Shown: in pieces, positions 48,593 through 60,875 of the stretch
Layout of the letters: every line of letters starts with the position of its first letter
Position numbering within the stretch: position 1 is the first letter of the stretch
Source: Vesta saturnalis
Taxonomy: Eukaryota > Arthropoda > Insecta > Coleoptera > Lampyridae
Assembly (NCBI GenBank): GCA_036346205.1
Contig: JARFJB010000534.1
Location: 488,001-552,000 of the forward strand
Length of the DNA: 64,000 nucleotides
Direction of reading: 5' to 3'
Program-made: the position numbers and the translations under genes
Notes under the pieces: generated by a model
Databases searched by the model: none
Seen by the model: only the letters and a program-made list of their open reading frames with translations
Told to the model about the DNA's origin: nothing

Positions 48593-51500
48593 GCCAATCT
48601 TGACGAAACTTTGCCAAACGTTGTAAAATGAGCTAGCGTTAGCGATTGTTAGATCTTTAGCATTACATAAATATTTAACAACATTGGTACTAGTTTTGAA
48701 TGCTACTCTGTGTTTCTCGTGCTTTTGTAATTCTCCTTTTTTAAATTTCATTCCTAGCGGTATAGGCTACTTAATTTACATTTACTATATTTATAAACCT
48801 TTTGTGAAATTTATTGAGTTTAGACTTGTCTAAGCACTTTAGTAACAAATGGGCTTAGTTCTAGTTCACCCTCTTACGTATTTGTGTTTCTTTCATTTTA
48901 AAATAAGTAGTTGCTAAACTGAATTCAACAATAGCAGGTGCAAGTGGTTGATAACAAATGAAAAATTTTTATTTGTGACGACACATTTTGAGTTCGGACG
49001 TTTTCCCTTTTGTTCTTAACAAAACAAGTGAATTGGTCTAGTTTTCAATGTTCCCATACTGCACAAAAATAATTTTTTTAATTGTGCAACGGATTGTTCT
49101 GGATCTATTCATTGAAACTTTACTGTTACTTTTTTCTAACATAAAAAAGTATAAGAAGAATCTTTCCTATCACAGTTAGCGGATATATAAATCCTCTTAT
49201 ATCCAAACCACGGACTTAAGGTATACATTCTGTTTGCTCATTAGCGTACACTTTCTATGCTCATCGATGCCACGATTGCTATCAATCTTAGACTGCAGTT
49301 TGTTCGCACAATAATTGTCACTTGTTTAACTTTTCTATATATGCCACTGCCCGTTATGTTGGTATCTTCTGAACTGAACTCGTGACGATTAAACGCTCCT
49401 TCAGGGAGAAACTGACCTTCTCGAAGATAGTCATTTTGTACCTTCCCCATTAGCTATGTATGGGTTATTGATGATATTGTAGCAAAATTTTGTATCTATT
49501 AACTTCTCGAGCTTGATGAGTACATTGCCATTTATTTTTTTAGCTCTGCGATTATCGTTTAACCTTGAGTAATGTAGTCATATTGACGAAGTCCATCGAG
49601 TTCTACAGCATTATTATGAATTGTGTTTAAATTAAATGTCAGGCTACTATTTAACGATTTAAATTAGCATCGTCTACATGACATTTTGTTGTCAATTTAC
49701 AGTAGTTTTGTATACTACAGTGTTGTTTGTTCAAGCTTCAGCGCTATCAATACGCTAGCTATGTAACAGTTCGTTATGAGAAAAAAAATAGTACACGAGT
49801 ATAAAAATATGGTTTTGATGCAACAAAACAGGCTTTGTGGGGTATGCACAAGGTTGTTATTTCATAAAAGCAATGAGCTATACTAGTAGCACGTTAGAAA
49901 TATCAACACGATTCATATTAGTGTGTACGTTTAGTTTTGTTCAAGATATATAAGTAATTTCACATTTAAATAAACTTATTTAAGCAATTTAAACACGTGA
50001 CAGATATTGATTACATAAAGTACGATAATTCTAATGTGTAGAACATGTATAGTAATAGGTACAATGCATAAACTCTGCGAACTATAAAAAAGGGTTATGG
50101 TACGAACACAGTATATTGCTAAATCACAAAGTGTTTAAAAAGTGTATAAGAAGTGGTAGTGACTTAGAAACATAGCTAAGAACATGAACAACATTTGTGC
50201 AATGTGATACTTAATATATAATTACAATTTGTATACAAAAATTTATAAAATGTGTTAACAATATGGAAATGTGAAAAGACAAAATTATGAACTATGGAGT
50301 ACGAATAAACAGTGATTGTGTTACAGACATATATAAGAACATATTAGATAAACATTTCAAGTGATATAGACGTTTAAAGCGCAAGTTAAAAGTAAATTAT
50401 ATAAAGTTAGGTTAGGTACTATATTTAGGAATTCTACAAATTTATAGTTTTTATAGGATAAGATAAGTTCAGAATAAATTATAAAAGCATATAATAGCAG
50501 GTTTCCCTCATTTTCACAAAGAAATTAACAGTTAATAAGTATGTAATCTAAGCATAAAATTAGAAAAATTGGGTTAACTACCTACAATTAAGGTATGAAA
50601 GTAGAAATTTTCTTAAAACTAGGTAAAATGGGTTGAAATAGGTGTATTCTTATACAGTTTTTTTATGTAGAAGTTGAATATGTAATTAGTTTACTTGTAA
50701 AATATAAAATTTGTTAGATATTAGTAAATTTAGATATTCGTTTGTCAAAATATAAATTTTTGAAGCAAAGTATGGCATGTAAGGTGTCTCTTTATGCTGA
50801 AAGTTGCCCTGATTTCAAAAAGGTATCTGAAAAGCAAATCCGAATTGATTTGAAAAAGTTATAGCATAATTTATGTATTAGTTAATTTAACATTTTTGTT
50901 TAGACCAATCAGATGCTAGGATCTTTTGTGTGTAATGTAGAAAAAAAATTGAAAATTTGGTATCCATGAGAAAAGTATAAAAGGAATTGCTCCTGATTTC
51001 TCGCTCTTTTGCTTTCTTTTGCTTTTGTAATTTTTTGTGACTAACAAGTCATAGTGCTAGTAGTGCTTTTGTTAACATGTAAGTTAAAATTTTCGTTAAC
51101 ATATTCGGATTTGAAACGCGATCAACGTAGAGTTGAGATTTCAGAAACAATTGTTTTAACCTATAACAAAACTTAAAACGAAGGTTACCGATTGTAATTG
51201 TCGATAATATTGTAATTGTTTCATTTCGAAATCGTGTTTAAACATCGGGCGATGTGCATTTTTTTATGTCAATAAAATCCTTCAGTTATTTTGGATGTGA
51301 TGTTTATTTTTTTTTTAAAGAGATGGAGGTTATAAAACAAATTTGACTTCATATCGGCATCTAAAATAAGAGTGCAAGTAAATATAAAATTTTATATAAG
51401 AATAAAATACAAGTTTAATCCGAAAAATTACTAAATATTTAAATCATCATTTAAATATACAAATAAAATAAAAGTGTTCGTCTGAAAGTATCTGAGCATA

Positions 51501-52639
51501 TCATATAAGTACATCGTACGAGGAAGATTTGTCACAAGTTAGTGGATTTGGATGAAGTTATGGCAATTAAGCAGCACCATTTTCAACAGCAAGGCAGTAT
51601 CATCGATACATGAAAAGAAGTATACGTCCAATGTTAATATGGAATAAGCCCAACGTGACCATTCTATGGAAATTGCAACAACACATGTGAGTTAAATCAT
51701 AACCCAACTATTGCATTTATTATTTTTTTGATGTCCTGTATTTATGTTTTTTGTTTGATTGTGTATAAATGTTTGTGCGACAACATGTAACAATATCAGG
51801 TGTAATTATAAAAATAATAATTTTACTTTGAAGAAAATCAAAATTGTACTCACTAATTTTAGATCCTTTGGTGAAATTTTTGACAGGCTGCATTTATTTA
51901 AGTTAGCAAGGACGCAACGCATGCGTAATTTGTGCAAATTCCAGCGAAGTCTGTTTCACATTGAAACTATTAATTACAAATAATTTAATTATTAACATAA
52001 ATATTTCTTTGTGTGAAATGAAATTACTTTTGATTGCACGAAAAAGATTCGAATAGATTTAAATTTTTATAATAATATTAAAAGTTAAAATTAGTTATAT
52101 TTTGATTTTCCAACGAAATTCCAAATATAGAACCCTATCCCCATTTGGTAAAATTTATGTTTAATTGCCAATTGATGTCTCGCAGAAAAAGTTAATGTTT
52201 ATGTAAATTGTACGTTTGATTTGGATGCGCACTTAATTAAAGTTTTATTTTGTTTTCAGGAAGATTTTCAGGCGCAGCTTTGGCTTTGAGCTATTCAATT
52301 CATGTTGAGGATAGGTAACGCGGAGTTATATAAATTTAAGGCTTCGGTGCGTAGAGGGTACTTTAATTAAGAAACCTAATTTGAGCCCAGCGGTGTTTTA
52401 TTGCAGTGGCCTCCTTCACCTATTCTCTTTCAGGTGTACCCGTGTTTTATAACTGTAATTCTTGTTCATTTTGTGAGATGTTCCTTTTGTTGGTTTGAGG
52501 ATTATACAAGAGCAAACCTAGTGATGCCCTTTTAATTTTAATTGTAAACCAACCATGCTTTCCGTAGGGACCGAGTTATCGTCTATCTTAAAAGGGGTCA
52601 CGTCACACCTCCTAGTTTGGACATCGATACCTTTGTGCA
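48593..52639. other. No gene seen; 4 kb AT-rich region with one promoter-like block
   Basis: Frames at 49241-49450 (minus) and 51759-51983 (plus) match nothing I recognise. The promoter-like block is at 50905-50984. No TIRs, LTR pairs or RNA genes are visible. Confidence 0.4.
50905..51000 (+). promoter_or_regulatory. Promoter-like block related to 33243-33330
   Basis: CCAATCAGA at 50905, TTTGGTATC at 50956, TATAAAAGG at 50976 and a CT-rich initiator-like stretch at about 51000. An AATAAA follows at 51271, about 295 bp after the TATA box. The same order and spacing occur at 33.2 kb, so these are diverged copies of one sequence. Confidence 0.45.
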
Positions 52640-53530
52640 CATGACAAACAAAATATAAGATTAACATTACATAATAAACCTCTATGTATGTTTTCTAACA
52701 TACCTCCTCAAGAAGGCAATTCATTATTTAATATTAATGTTGGATTAGTTACAAGAATAGAGTTAATTCAATTATTTCATCTGTAATCAAAATGAGTTCA
52801 CATTCCATAATAACATATATATATATATATATATTTACAAAAAAAATGGTTTAGTTAATTCAATTTATATATTTAATATCGGGAAAACCTAGACAAAATC
52901 ATCTCGACAACAAATTTTTGGATTAAATGTTTCTGATAAGACTGTATTTTGGTTTCGTTATAGTGATGATATTTTCGTATGTTTTGATAGTTCATCAGGT
53001 TTGAGTCATGAGTTCTTCATTAGTATTAACATTTTTATCCTAACATACAATTTACAGTAGGGAAAGAACGAAATAGAACAATGCAAACGCAACAATTCCA
53101 AACGATTCATATCACCATAAAACACATAAATTAGCTGTATTTAGAATACACATTATCTATGAAAACCATTTACCCAGTTAACTGAGAACCAACAGAAAAC
53201 AAATACATTTGACATTTTGGAAAAATACCAGAAAAATAGCTCACAAATTACCAAAGACAAGAAGTACAAGGTAGCATTCAAAACTAATACAAATGTTTTT
53301 ACACGTTTATCTAATGCAAAGATCCAACTAACGACATTATGAATTCGGATGTTTATAAATTGAACTGCACCTCTTGTGATTCTGTTTACATTGGGCAGAC
53401 TCTTAGGAAGTTTGACATTAGGTACAAAGAAAACATTAAATGTTACAAATATAAACACAGAGACAAATCAGATTATGCCATACATTTACTAACAGATAAT
53501 CACTTTGACTTCACAAAACAACATTAAATT
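52640..53530 (+). pseudogene. Penelope-like element: RT tail and GIY-YIG nuclease
   Basis: The catalytic box TVFWFRYSDDIFVCFDSSSG lies at about 52941-53000 (YSDD at 52959-52970), the Penelope-type RT signature (W-F/L-R-Y-x-D-D-I-F). Upstream to about 52640, a damaged RT core is interrupted by a short (TA)n. After a degraded linker, the frame at 53339-53527 gives VYKLNCTSCDSVYIGQTLRK and FDIRYKENIKCYKYKH, the GIY-YIG endonuclease core. The RT-then-GIY-YIG order is diagnostic of Penelope-like elements. Multiple stops make it a fossil. It is a different copy from the 23.7-24.1 kb one. Confidence 0.75.
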
Positions 53531-53759
53531 TTTACACTCTTGTAATAAATAAGGCAAACTAGATGTCTTAGAAGCATTCATAATTTATAAACATAAAAAG
53601 ATGAACAAACAGGTCGATGTTGTATTCACCGTTAACAGACATTTTAAATATGGAATTGCAATTAATATCAAGTTTGCTTGTTACCTTAATGATTTCTTAT
53701 CATAACTACGTGTTATTTTACTTGTACGTTTTCTCTTAATAATGCGATCCGTGAAGTTA

Positions 53760-54400
53760 GCATGATCATTAACAGCACTAACGACAGAACTAGTACATTC
53801 GAAATCGACTGTTTGCAGGAAAGAGACATCCTTAAGTGTGGCGTTGACATCCTACAATCATTGAAAGCACTAACGACTAGATAGGTACCAATAGTTAGTG
53901 CTTCTTGGTAATTTACATCTTCTATTTGCTAAAAAATAGATACCATCTTGTGCCGTGCTGACCACACAAGGGGGTATTTATTTTTTAGAAGCGGTCGGTT
54001 TTGCTGATGTAAAGAATAAAGCACTAAGAAGCGATAAAAACGCACAAGCAATTTACACCAGCACTGCACTACATTTCTTGGAAACGACGGTTCGCTGATG
54101 AAAGGTATAAACCACAAAGAAGCATTAATGAAGCCTAACGATTCGAATTGCTTCGGCCGTTGGTGCTTTCAATAATGGTGTGACTTTAGCAGTGCACTGC
54201 ATTTGTTGCAAAAGGCTGGTTCGTTGATGCAAAATATAAAGCACAAAAAAATTAACGAAGCACTAACGATTCACACCGGTTCGGTCGTTACTGCTTCCAT
54301 TAATGGTTGGACGCCGGTTCTGTACAAAAGGGTATAAAGCACAAAGAAGTACTAACGATTCGCACCGGTTCGGTCGTTAGTGCTTTCAGTGACCTTGACA
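53760..54400. repeat. Degenerate tandem repeat of about 100-130 bp with an internal hairpin in each unit
   Basis: Units at about 53960, 54090, 54218 and 54315 share GGTTCG(C/T)TGATG, TATAAAGCACAAAGAAG and an inverted pair AGCACTAACGA / TCGTTAGTGCT around CACCGGTTCGG. Isolated AGCACTAACGA and TTAGTGCTT motifs at 53770-53910 are older units. Confidence 0.7.
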
Positions 54401-54544
54401 CATGATGTATTGAAGAATTATAATTTACAAGTTTGCTTTATGATTTGTTACCATAACTGCTTGTTATTGTTTTAATTATATATTTTCTCTCTATAATAAT
54501 ACATATTGTATTGAAACGCGTTGAGAAATAAATAGGGTCTAGGA

Positions 54545-54775
54545 CATTCCGTCGAATTCTCAAAACGCCGAATTTATATTTTAATGTTCTAAAACGCCGA
54601 ATGTAACCAAATCTCTGACCACCATTTCGCCGAATGCGCCCGCTCTGTCGAATTTGAATGTTGGGCCATTACGCCAACAATGACCAAAGCATCAAATAAC
54701 TAAAGAGCCGAAGTCCCAAAACGCCGACACGCTTATTTTATAGGTCCAAACGACGACACTATTAATGCAGGACTA
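54545..54775. repeat. Cluster of CGCCGAA-type short repeats
   Basis: AAAACGCCGAA and close variants (TTCGCCGAA, TGTCGAA, GAGCCGAAG, AACGCCGAC) occur about nine times in 230 bp. The pattern resembles subterminal repeats of a DNA transposon, but no TIRs or gene were found. Confidence 0.6.
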
Positions 54776-55199
54776 GATGCCGTCGCCAGTTTTTCTTTTA
54801 TAGATTGCAATTAGGTAACATGTAAAAGTTGATTGAATTAAAAATATATCCACTGAATGGAGAAACTGAGATTTGTGCGTTATGTAGGTGTATTTCGTTG
54901 TCAAATTAAATTAAATTGAATTAATATTGTGTAATTACCTTCTGTGTGTTAACAGATCACGTTTGTATTTGTAGTGCAACCATTAATTAAATGGAGGCTT
55001 ATTATGGGTAGTTCTTATGTTTGTTTGTATTTTGTTATTTTGGCTAATCGTATGTTATTTAAGGCTTGTTACTGGGTTAATGTTGTTTAAAAAATTATAT
55101 GAAGTAAATACGATGTTGATCCTAACCACTATGAATTCTGACTTTGATAGGACCTCTAATTGTGAAGATGAAAATGATAATTATAGTCTCAGATCAAAT

Positions 55200-55848
55200 G
55201 ACCTTCAATTTTTTTCTCTCATGGGTTGACCATCTTCTGTCAGCTACCAAAACAGCTGCTCGTAAAATAGGCTTTTTGTACAGGTCTAAGCAGTACTTTA
55301 CCTCTCGACAACTCCTTCTTCTGTGTAAGGCCCAAATTCGGCCTCACCTGGAATATAATTCTCACCTCTGGGTTAGTGCTCTCCAATACGCTCTCGATAT
55401 CGTTGATCGTATTCAAAAGAGAACGATTAGGCTTATAAATGACCCGTCCTTAACTTCTCACCTACAGTCCCTTGAGCATAGAAGGATGGTTTCAGTTCTT
55501 TCTTTGTATTATCGTTATTACAACGGCTATTGTGTTGCTGAATTATATTCTTTGATACCATCTCGGACTATCTTTGCGAGAAACACTCGGTTCGCTCATT
55601 CACTTCATCAGTATGCAGTACAAAGCTCCACTTGTCGCACCAAATGGGCGCAATCCACATTTTTCTACACGGCTTCTAAATCTCACTAGTTCCTGTTTTC
55701 CTCTCACTTATGAGAAAATTTAAGGTAGCTGTTCACAGGCATCTATTGGCAATTCATTATCCCTCTATCCATCCTCCTAAGTGTTCCTGAGTGCTTTAGC
55801 ACGATAGGCCAATTTTAGCCTGTTCAGGTCCACAATCATAAAAAAAAA
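55200..55848 (+). pseudogene. LINE 3' fragment with poly(A) tail
   Basis: The frame 55144-55689 gives HLLSATKTAARKIGFLYRSK, FTSRQLLLLCKAQIRPHLEY and RIQKRTIRLINDPSLTSHLQ, then LEHRRMVSVLSLYYRYYNGY. This is the region C-terminal to the reverse transcriptase in insect LINEs (RPHLEY, QKR-x-I-R-L-I, HRR-x-x-S). A later frame gives the usual SCFPLTY terminal segment, and an A-run at 55838-55847 closes the element. It is 5'-truncated, as is normal for LINEs; the 5' junction is near 55200. The part is quite well conserved, with one frame change. Confidence 0.7.
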
Positions 55849-55849
55849 A

Positions 55850-57513
55850 AATTCTGATGAAGAGTACAATGAGTATTAATGCAAGATAAAGCGGTTTTTG
55901 GTCATGTTCATGATAACGCGTTTGACAGACACTCCCAGTGGGTATGAATATTCTCAATAAACAAAAGTTCACGTTGGTAACGATGTTTCGACACTATTTT
56001 TAACCACCTTACATTTTCTTGAATCTGGTTTCTACATCTAATACCCTTATATAAATTAGTGAAACTGTCCTATCAGCTGAATTCCTTTTGGTAGGATGTG
56101 GGTCTGATGTTTTTTAATAGATTTTTAAGTTGGCCCAATATCTATGGTCCTTTTAATAGATTCTTGTCCAAACGCTTTTCGACACATTTTTGAAATTACA
56201 CAAAATCTAAGCCTCTAAGGATGACTTTTGAAATTGCCTCAGCACCTAAGGTCCTTTTGGTAAAAATAAATACATAACCCCAAAATCTAAAGTTCTTTTG
56301 ATAAATTTGAGCCCTAACATTTCAGACCTTTTTTGAAGGAGCGATTCTCTGTTGTAGGAGTGATTCTTAAAATTTTTTCAACACTGAAGGTCCTTTTGAC
56401 AGGACATTGACCCAACATCTTGAAATAAGAACATATTCTTGAAATCGTCCTAGCATCTCAGGTTTTTTTGACAAATTCTGGTTCCAACATCTAGAAATAT
56501 GGGATGATGCTTCAAAATGTGTCCACATTCAAACTCCTTTTGACAGGATATTCACCCAAAATTTTGTAATAAGGAAGATATTCTTGGAATCGTCCTACAT
56601 CTAATGTATTTTTAATAGGTTTTTTCCCAAGATCTGGAAATAAGAGTTTTCTGGTAGTATCTTAAAACAGAAATCACTAATCCCGAAGGTCCTTACAATC
56701 GTATGTTTGCAGAATGTTTTAGTTGGACAGCTAGCTCATGTTTCAAATTTTGGTTTTGCGCATGCCCACTAACTAGATTCTTAAAATTTCACCTTGTACA
56801 TACACTCGTTACTAACTTTTTGTTTGTAATTTTACAGTTGTTTTTGTTTTGTTAACCAATGCTGTACTTCGGTACCATAAAAAGTTCTACTAGTTTAATG
56901 CTTTAAGGTGTATACAAAAATATGGTTTTATTGATATTTTACAACAGGTGAAACGTGTTTGAAATCACGGCAATGGCTCATACTGCCTTAAAGTCATTAA
57001 ATGACTCCTACTTAGTACAGGGTAGTTCCAAGGAACACCAGTGACATGCTCATTATGTAATCACCAGTTTGATAGCATTTAAGTATTTGTCAATGTATTT
57101 GTTGGCTAATTTGTTGATGTTTGAGTGTATGTAAGTTTGAGGGTTTTTACTTGTATGCTAGTTTTTTTTGTAATGTTGGCTAACGGTTTTGGGGTTGTTG
57201 CAAGCTAAGTTTTTTCATTTGTTTGTTTGGATGTTTACTTGTTTGTATGTTAGATTGTTTGGGTGTTCGCACGCTTGTTGTTTAGTTTTTAAGTATAGGG
57301 CTGTATGTGTATTTACTGATTAGCTAGTTTGGAGTGTTTTGACTAACTTTCGAATTATATGAGAAGATGACGTATTTACTTCAAAATATAAGCCAATGGT
57401 ATGAGATCCTGTATGTTGGACTACAAGGGGATTTTTTTTAAATGCACCATAACTTTTAAATTATGTTGCGAGGTTTCTACCACGCGTTCATGCGTTTCGA
57501 TGCCACGTACGCG

Positions 57514-57514
<1 letters not shown>
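55850..57514. other. No gene seen; diverged minisatellite and T/G-rich sequence
   Basis: 56080-56700 is the minisatellite. 57050-57340 is T/G-rich low-complexity DNA (TTTGTTTG, GTATGTTAG types). Confidence 0.45.
56080..56700 (+). repeat. Diverged minisatellite, unit about 60 bp, about 10 copies
   Basis: Recurring phrases AAGGTCCTTTTGACAGGA, CCAACATCTTGAAATAAG and TTCTTGAAATCGTCCTA come at intervals of about 60 bp, with much substitution and indel between copies. It is an old array. Confidence 0.7.

Positions 57515-57554
<40 letters not shown>
57515..57554. repeat. (TA)n microsatellite, left flank of element C
   Basis: About 20 TA units ending at the element C terminus. Confidence 0.95.
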
Positions 57555-57557
<3 letters not shown>

Positions 57558-58278
57558 GTGACCAAACTCGATGGCCAAAACGAAAACAGCTGATTCCTCT
57601 GGTCAAAAGGAACAAAAAATTGTTAATACAGGGTGTGTCTATTGTTGATGGTTTCCAAAATGTTAATTTTTCTTTAATTTTTTCTATTTCGTGGACTTAT
57701 TTTTTAAATCACGCTGTATCTTCCAAACTAGAAGAGTTACAAGTAAACACATTAGGAGAAATTTGTAGAAGATAAAATTGCCTTAAAGAATATTGAATTC
57801 ATTCGGGACAAATTCATCATTCAACAAATTTCCAAGAGGAATATTTTTCCAATAGAGATGGATTTGATACATGGCCGATAAAGGAAAAACTTCCTTTTTT
57901 CATAAGCTTCACAACGATATGAAAAAAGTTATGGTTGACGTACTAATTACTGAATTGTTACAGGAATACACCTCAGGAAAAACTTTTAGAGCATAAAATT
58001 ACCCTCAAAAATATGGTAGAGTAGATGAGAATTGACGATTTCAATCAATCTGTACATTTACGGCAAGAAATACGTCTCCTTTACTGATATCTTTTTATCA
58101 CCGTAGCAACGACTTGACATTAGTAAGTTAGTTGTCAAAATTTGTTTGCTATTACAGTTTTGCTGATTTCAATACGAGTTCTTTCTGTTGTAGTGATATT
58201 GTAATTTAGTTTTTGAGTCGTTCTTGTTCTTGTTATTATTATTGTTCTTGTTCGTGTTCGTGTTTTCCTTCCTGAGTC

Positions 58279-58401
58279 ATGTTTTCAAATGAAGAATATG
58301 CCGATATTCATTATTATTATGGTGTTGCCCAAGGGAATGCGAGTGAGGCTGCTAGACTGTATTCAGCTGCTTTCCCAAGAAGAATTCACCCAGAAAGAGG
58401 G
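58279..58401 (+). pseudogene. Inverted duplicate of the element C transposase start
   Basis: MFSNEEYADIHYYYGVAQGN to HPERG, nearly identical to the first 41 codons of the minus-strand gene (Tyr for His at 12, Ser for Ala at 29, His for Pro at 37). It then runs antisense through the same transposase. It is a by-product of the arm duplication. Confidence 0.85.
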
Positions 58402-59249
58402 GTGAGATCTGGAGATCTTGGAGGCCACGCCACTATATCACCTCTTCCAATCCAACGTTGGGGATAATGTTCGTTTAGCCAATCTCTCACACCTCTTCCA
58501 TAGTGGGCAGGACAACCATCAAGTGGAACCTACATATCTGCTCTTGTCGCCAATGAAACCTCCTCCATCAATTCAGGGAGGTTTTCTTGAAGGATATTCA
58601 AAAAATTCACTGAATTGACTCTATCTGGCAGAATATATGGACCAATAAGTTGATTGTTGAGTAAACCAACCCAAAAATTAATTTTGAACTGGTGTTGAAA
58701 GCTATTTGGTCTCATAGTATGTGGGTTCTCATGTGCCCAGACGTGCGTGTTATGGATGTTAAAGATGCCTGACCTTGTAAGGGTGGCCTCATCCGTCCAC
58801 AAGATTCCTTTTTGGAAATCTCGATCATTTCTAACTGAATTGAGATACCATTGGCAAAACTCAATCCGCCGACCTAGATCTCCATCTAAAAGTTCTTGAA
58901 CTCTCGTCACGTGATACGCACGTCTTCCGTCAGCCTTAAGAGTTCTCCGTATTGTTTCTCGTGGCATCTGCAATACATTGGATGACCGCCGCAAGCTAGT
59001 CTCAGGATTTGCTTCGAAATGCTGGATTACGTCGTCAATCCTCTCAACATTATGAAATTCCTCTTGATCTCTTAGGATCCTAAAATATCCTCTCTCTCTT
59101 AGAGCAGTGTGTACTCTAGAGAAAACTCTCCTTTCTGGAGGAATTCTTCTTGGGAAAGCAGCTGCATACAGTCTAGCAGCCTCACTCGCATTCCCTTGGG
59201 CAACACCATAATAATGATGAATATCGGCATATTCTTCATTTGAAAACAT
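58402..59249 (-). pseudogene. Element C transposase, cut off at the third catalytic residue
   Basis: The frame from 59249 (239 codons to a stop) begins MFSNEEYADIHHYYGVAQGN with RLYAAAFPRRIPPERRVFSR (DUF4817-type HTH), a second HTH (SSNVLQMPRETIRRTLKADG) and VQELLDGDLGRRIEFCQWYL. First catalytic Asp153 is in ILWTDEATLTRSG. A TAG at about 58527-58529 replaces the expected Trp, after which the same frame continues DGCPAHYGRGVRDWLNEHY (second Asp) and AWPPRSPDLTPL. The next codon should be the third Asp (41 residues after the second), but there the sequence switches into the inverted 5' arm. It is inactive on three counts: nonsense codon, lost third Asp and missing C-terminus. Confidence 0.85.
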
Positions 59250-60040
59250 GACTCAGGAAGGAAAACACGAACACGAACAAGAACAATAATAATAACAAGA
59301 ACAAGAACGACTCAAAAACTAAATTACAATATCACTACAACAGAAAGAACTCGTATTGAAATCAGCAAAACTGTAATAGCAAACAAATTTTGACAACTAA
59401 CTTACTAATGGCAAGTCGTTGCTACGGTGATAAAAAGATATCAGTAAAGGAGACGTATTTCTTGCCGTAAATGTACAGATTGATTGAAAAATGAAGGACA
59501 AATCGTCAATTCTCATCTACTCTACCATATTTTTGAAGGTAATTTTATGCTCTAAAAGTTTTTCCTGAGGAGTATTCCTGTAACAATTCAGTAATTAGTA
59601 CGTCAACCATAACTTTTTTCATATCGTTGTGAAGCTTATGAAAAAAGGAAGTTTTTCCTTTATCGGCCATGAATCAAATCCATCTCTATTGGAAAAATAT
59701 TCCTCTTGGAAATTTGTCTTGGGATTTGAAAAAAAATCATTTCTGAATTCATTATGTCATTAAAAATGTTGAATGATGAGTTTATCTCGAATGAATTCAA
59801 TATTCTTTAAGGCAATTTTATCTTCTACAAATTTCTCCTAATGTGTTTTCTTGTAATTCTTCTAGTTTGGAAGATACAGCGTGATTTAAAAAATAAGTCC
59901 ACGTAATAGAAAAAATTAAAAAAAAGTTAACATCTTGGAAACCATCAACAATAGACACACCCTGTATTAACAATTTTTTGTTCCTTTTGGCCAGAGGAAT
60001 CAGCTGTTTTCGTTTTGGCCATCGAGTTTGGGTCAACCTG

Positions 60041-60875
60041 TATATGCACAAAGGATGTGGCGCGAAGAGATTAAAAGTAATGGCGGATACAATTTTGTTA
60101 AATATCTGAAATTACGAAGCTATAGGTTTTGGATGACGCCGAGTTCAAATATAATATTGTCCTGAATGTGGCACTTCCGGTTATACCGGAAGTAGACGTC
60201 AACTTGGTTATTTTAAATGGAACATAATATTTTTTATTTTATTTTCGAATTCTACATGAAATTCTAGATAAAATTTGTGCACAATGTCCTATATCAAAAA
60301 TGAAATATTTTCGAGATATTTCGATTTCTTTAAAAATTTTGAAAAAATCCTAGTCCACATTGAATAACGATATCTCCATTAATAACGAAGCTAGTTACGT
60401 GAAATTGTAACCAATAAACAACAAGGGCTTGTCCGTTAACTCCATATATCCATCTCATGATATTTCATACAGGGTGTTTTAAACGTAGCCACCAACATGC
60501 ACAATTTAAATCATTTATAAGTTGCTTACTTTAAATAGAACACCCTATATTTTATTACATTTTCCGCTGTAGTTTTTGAAGCCAATTCGTTTGGTATCAG
60601 TATTCCTTATACCTAAATCCAACCACTTTTGAGATATTTCATTATCTTAGTTAAAACATAACAACACTTAATTATTTCAACATTAGTAAAGGGTAGACCA
60701 TGACTGTCAAAGATTTGATAGTTAGAACGTTAATTGTTTATGTTGTTTTGACAGTTTTCTTGGTATTGCATAGTAAATAATGGCAAATGCAGGATTTGCT
60801 GTGTTTTTGCAGAAAGATGTCCAAATCGACCAAATGCAACTGGTAATATTGTAAGAAGATTGCTTTCTTTATCAT
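60041..60875 (+). mobile_element. Mariner-like element leader and transposase N-terminal scrap
   Basis: The leader carries ACAGGGTGTTTTAAACGTAG (about 60472) and AACACCCTATATTTTATT, resembling the leader at 24.29-24.42 kb. ATG at 60780 starts MANAGF and, after a frameshift, CVFAERCPNRPNATGNIVRR, the N-terminal HTH of this transposase group. Sequence is lost where the RTE-like LINE begins at about 60860. The left terminus is not defined. Confidence 0.5.

Larger units (their letters stand above)
57555..60040 (-). mobile_element. Element C: mariner-like transposon with two 5' ends
   Basis: The left end AGGGTGACCAAACTCGATGG and the right end (inverted CAGGTTGACCCAAACTCGAT) are flanked by TA (57553-57554, 60041-60042). 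The right arm (about 59129-60040) is the natural 5' end: leader plus the first 41 or so codons of the transposase. The left arm (57555 to about 58401) is its inverted copy, also including the start codon (58279) and the same codons. It lacks about 55 bp found on the right. The rest of the transposase lies between. No 3' end exists. Confidence 0.88.

Noticed and set aside
48282..48751. Cys-Val-rich minus-strand open frames of up to 154 aa
   Set aside because: They are produced by the CA/CG microsatellite; no domain is present. The similar 44456-44716 frame is GT repeat.
49241..49450. RNase H-like reading of a minus-strand frame (TNITGSGIY...)
   Set aside because: Only a weak resemblance; catalytic spacing is not met and no RT is adjacent.
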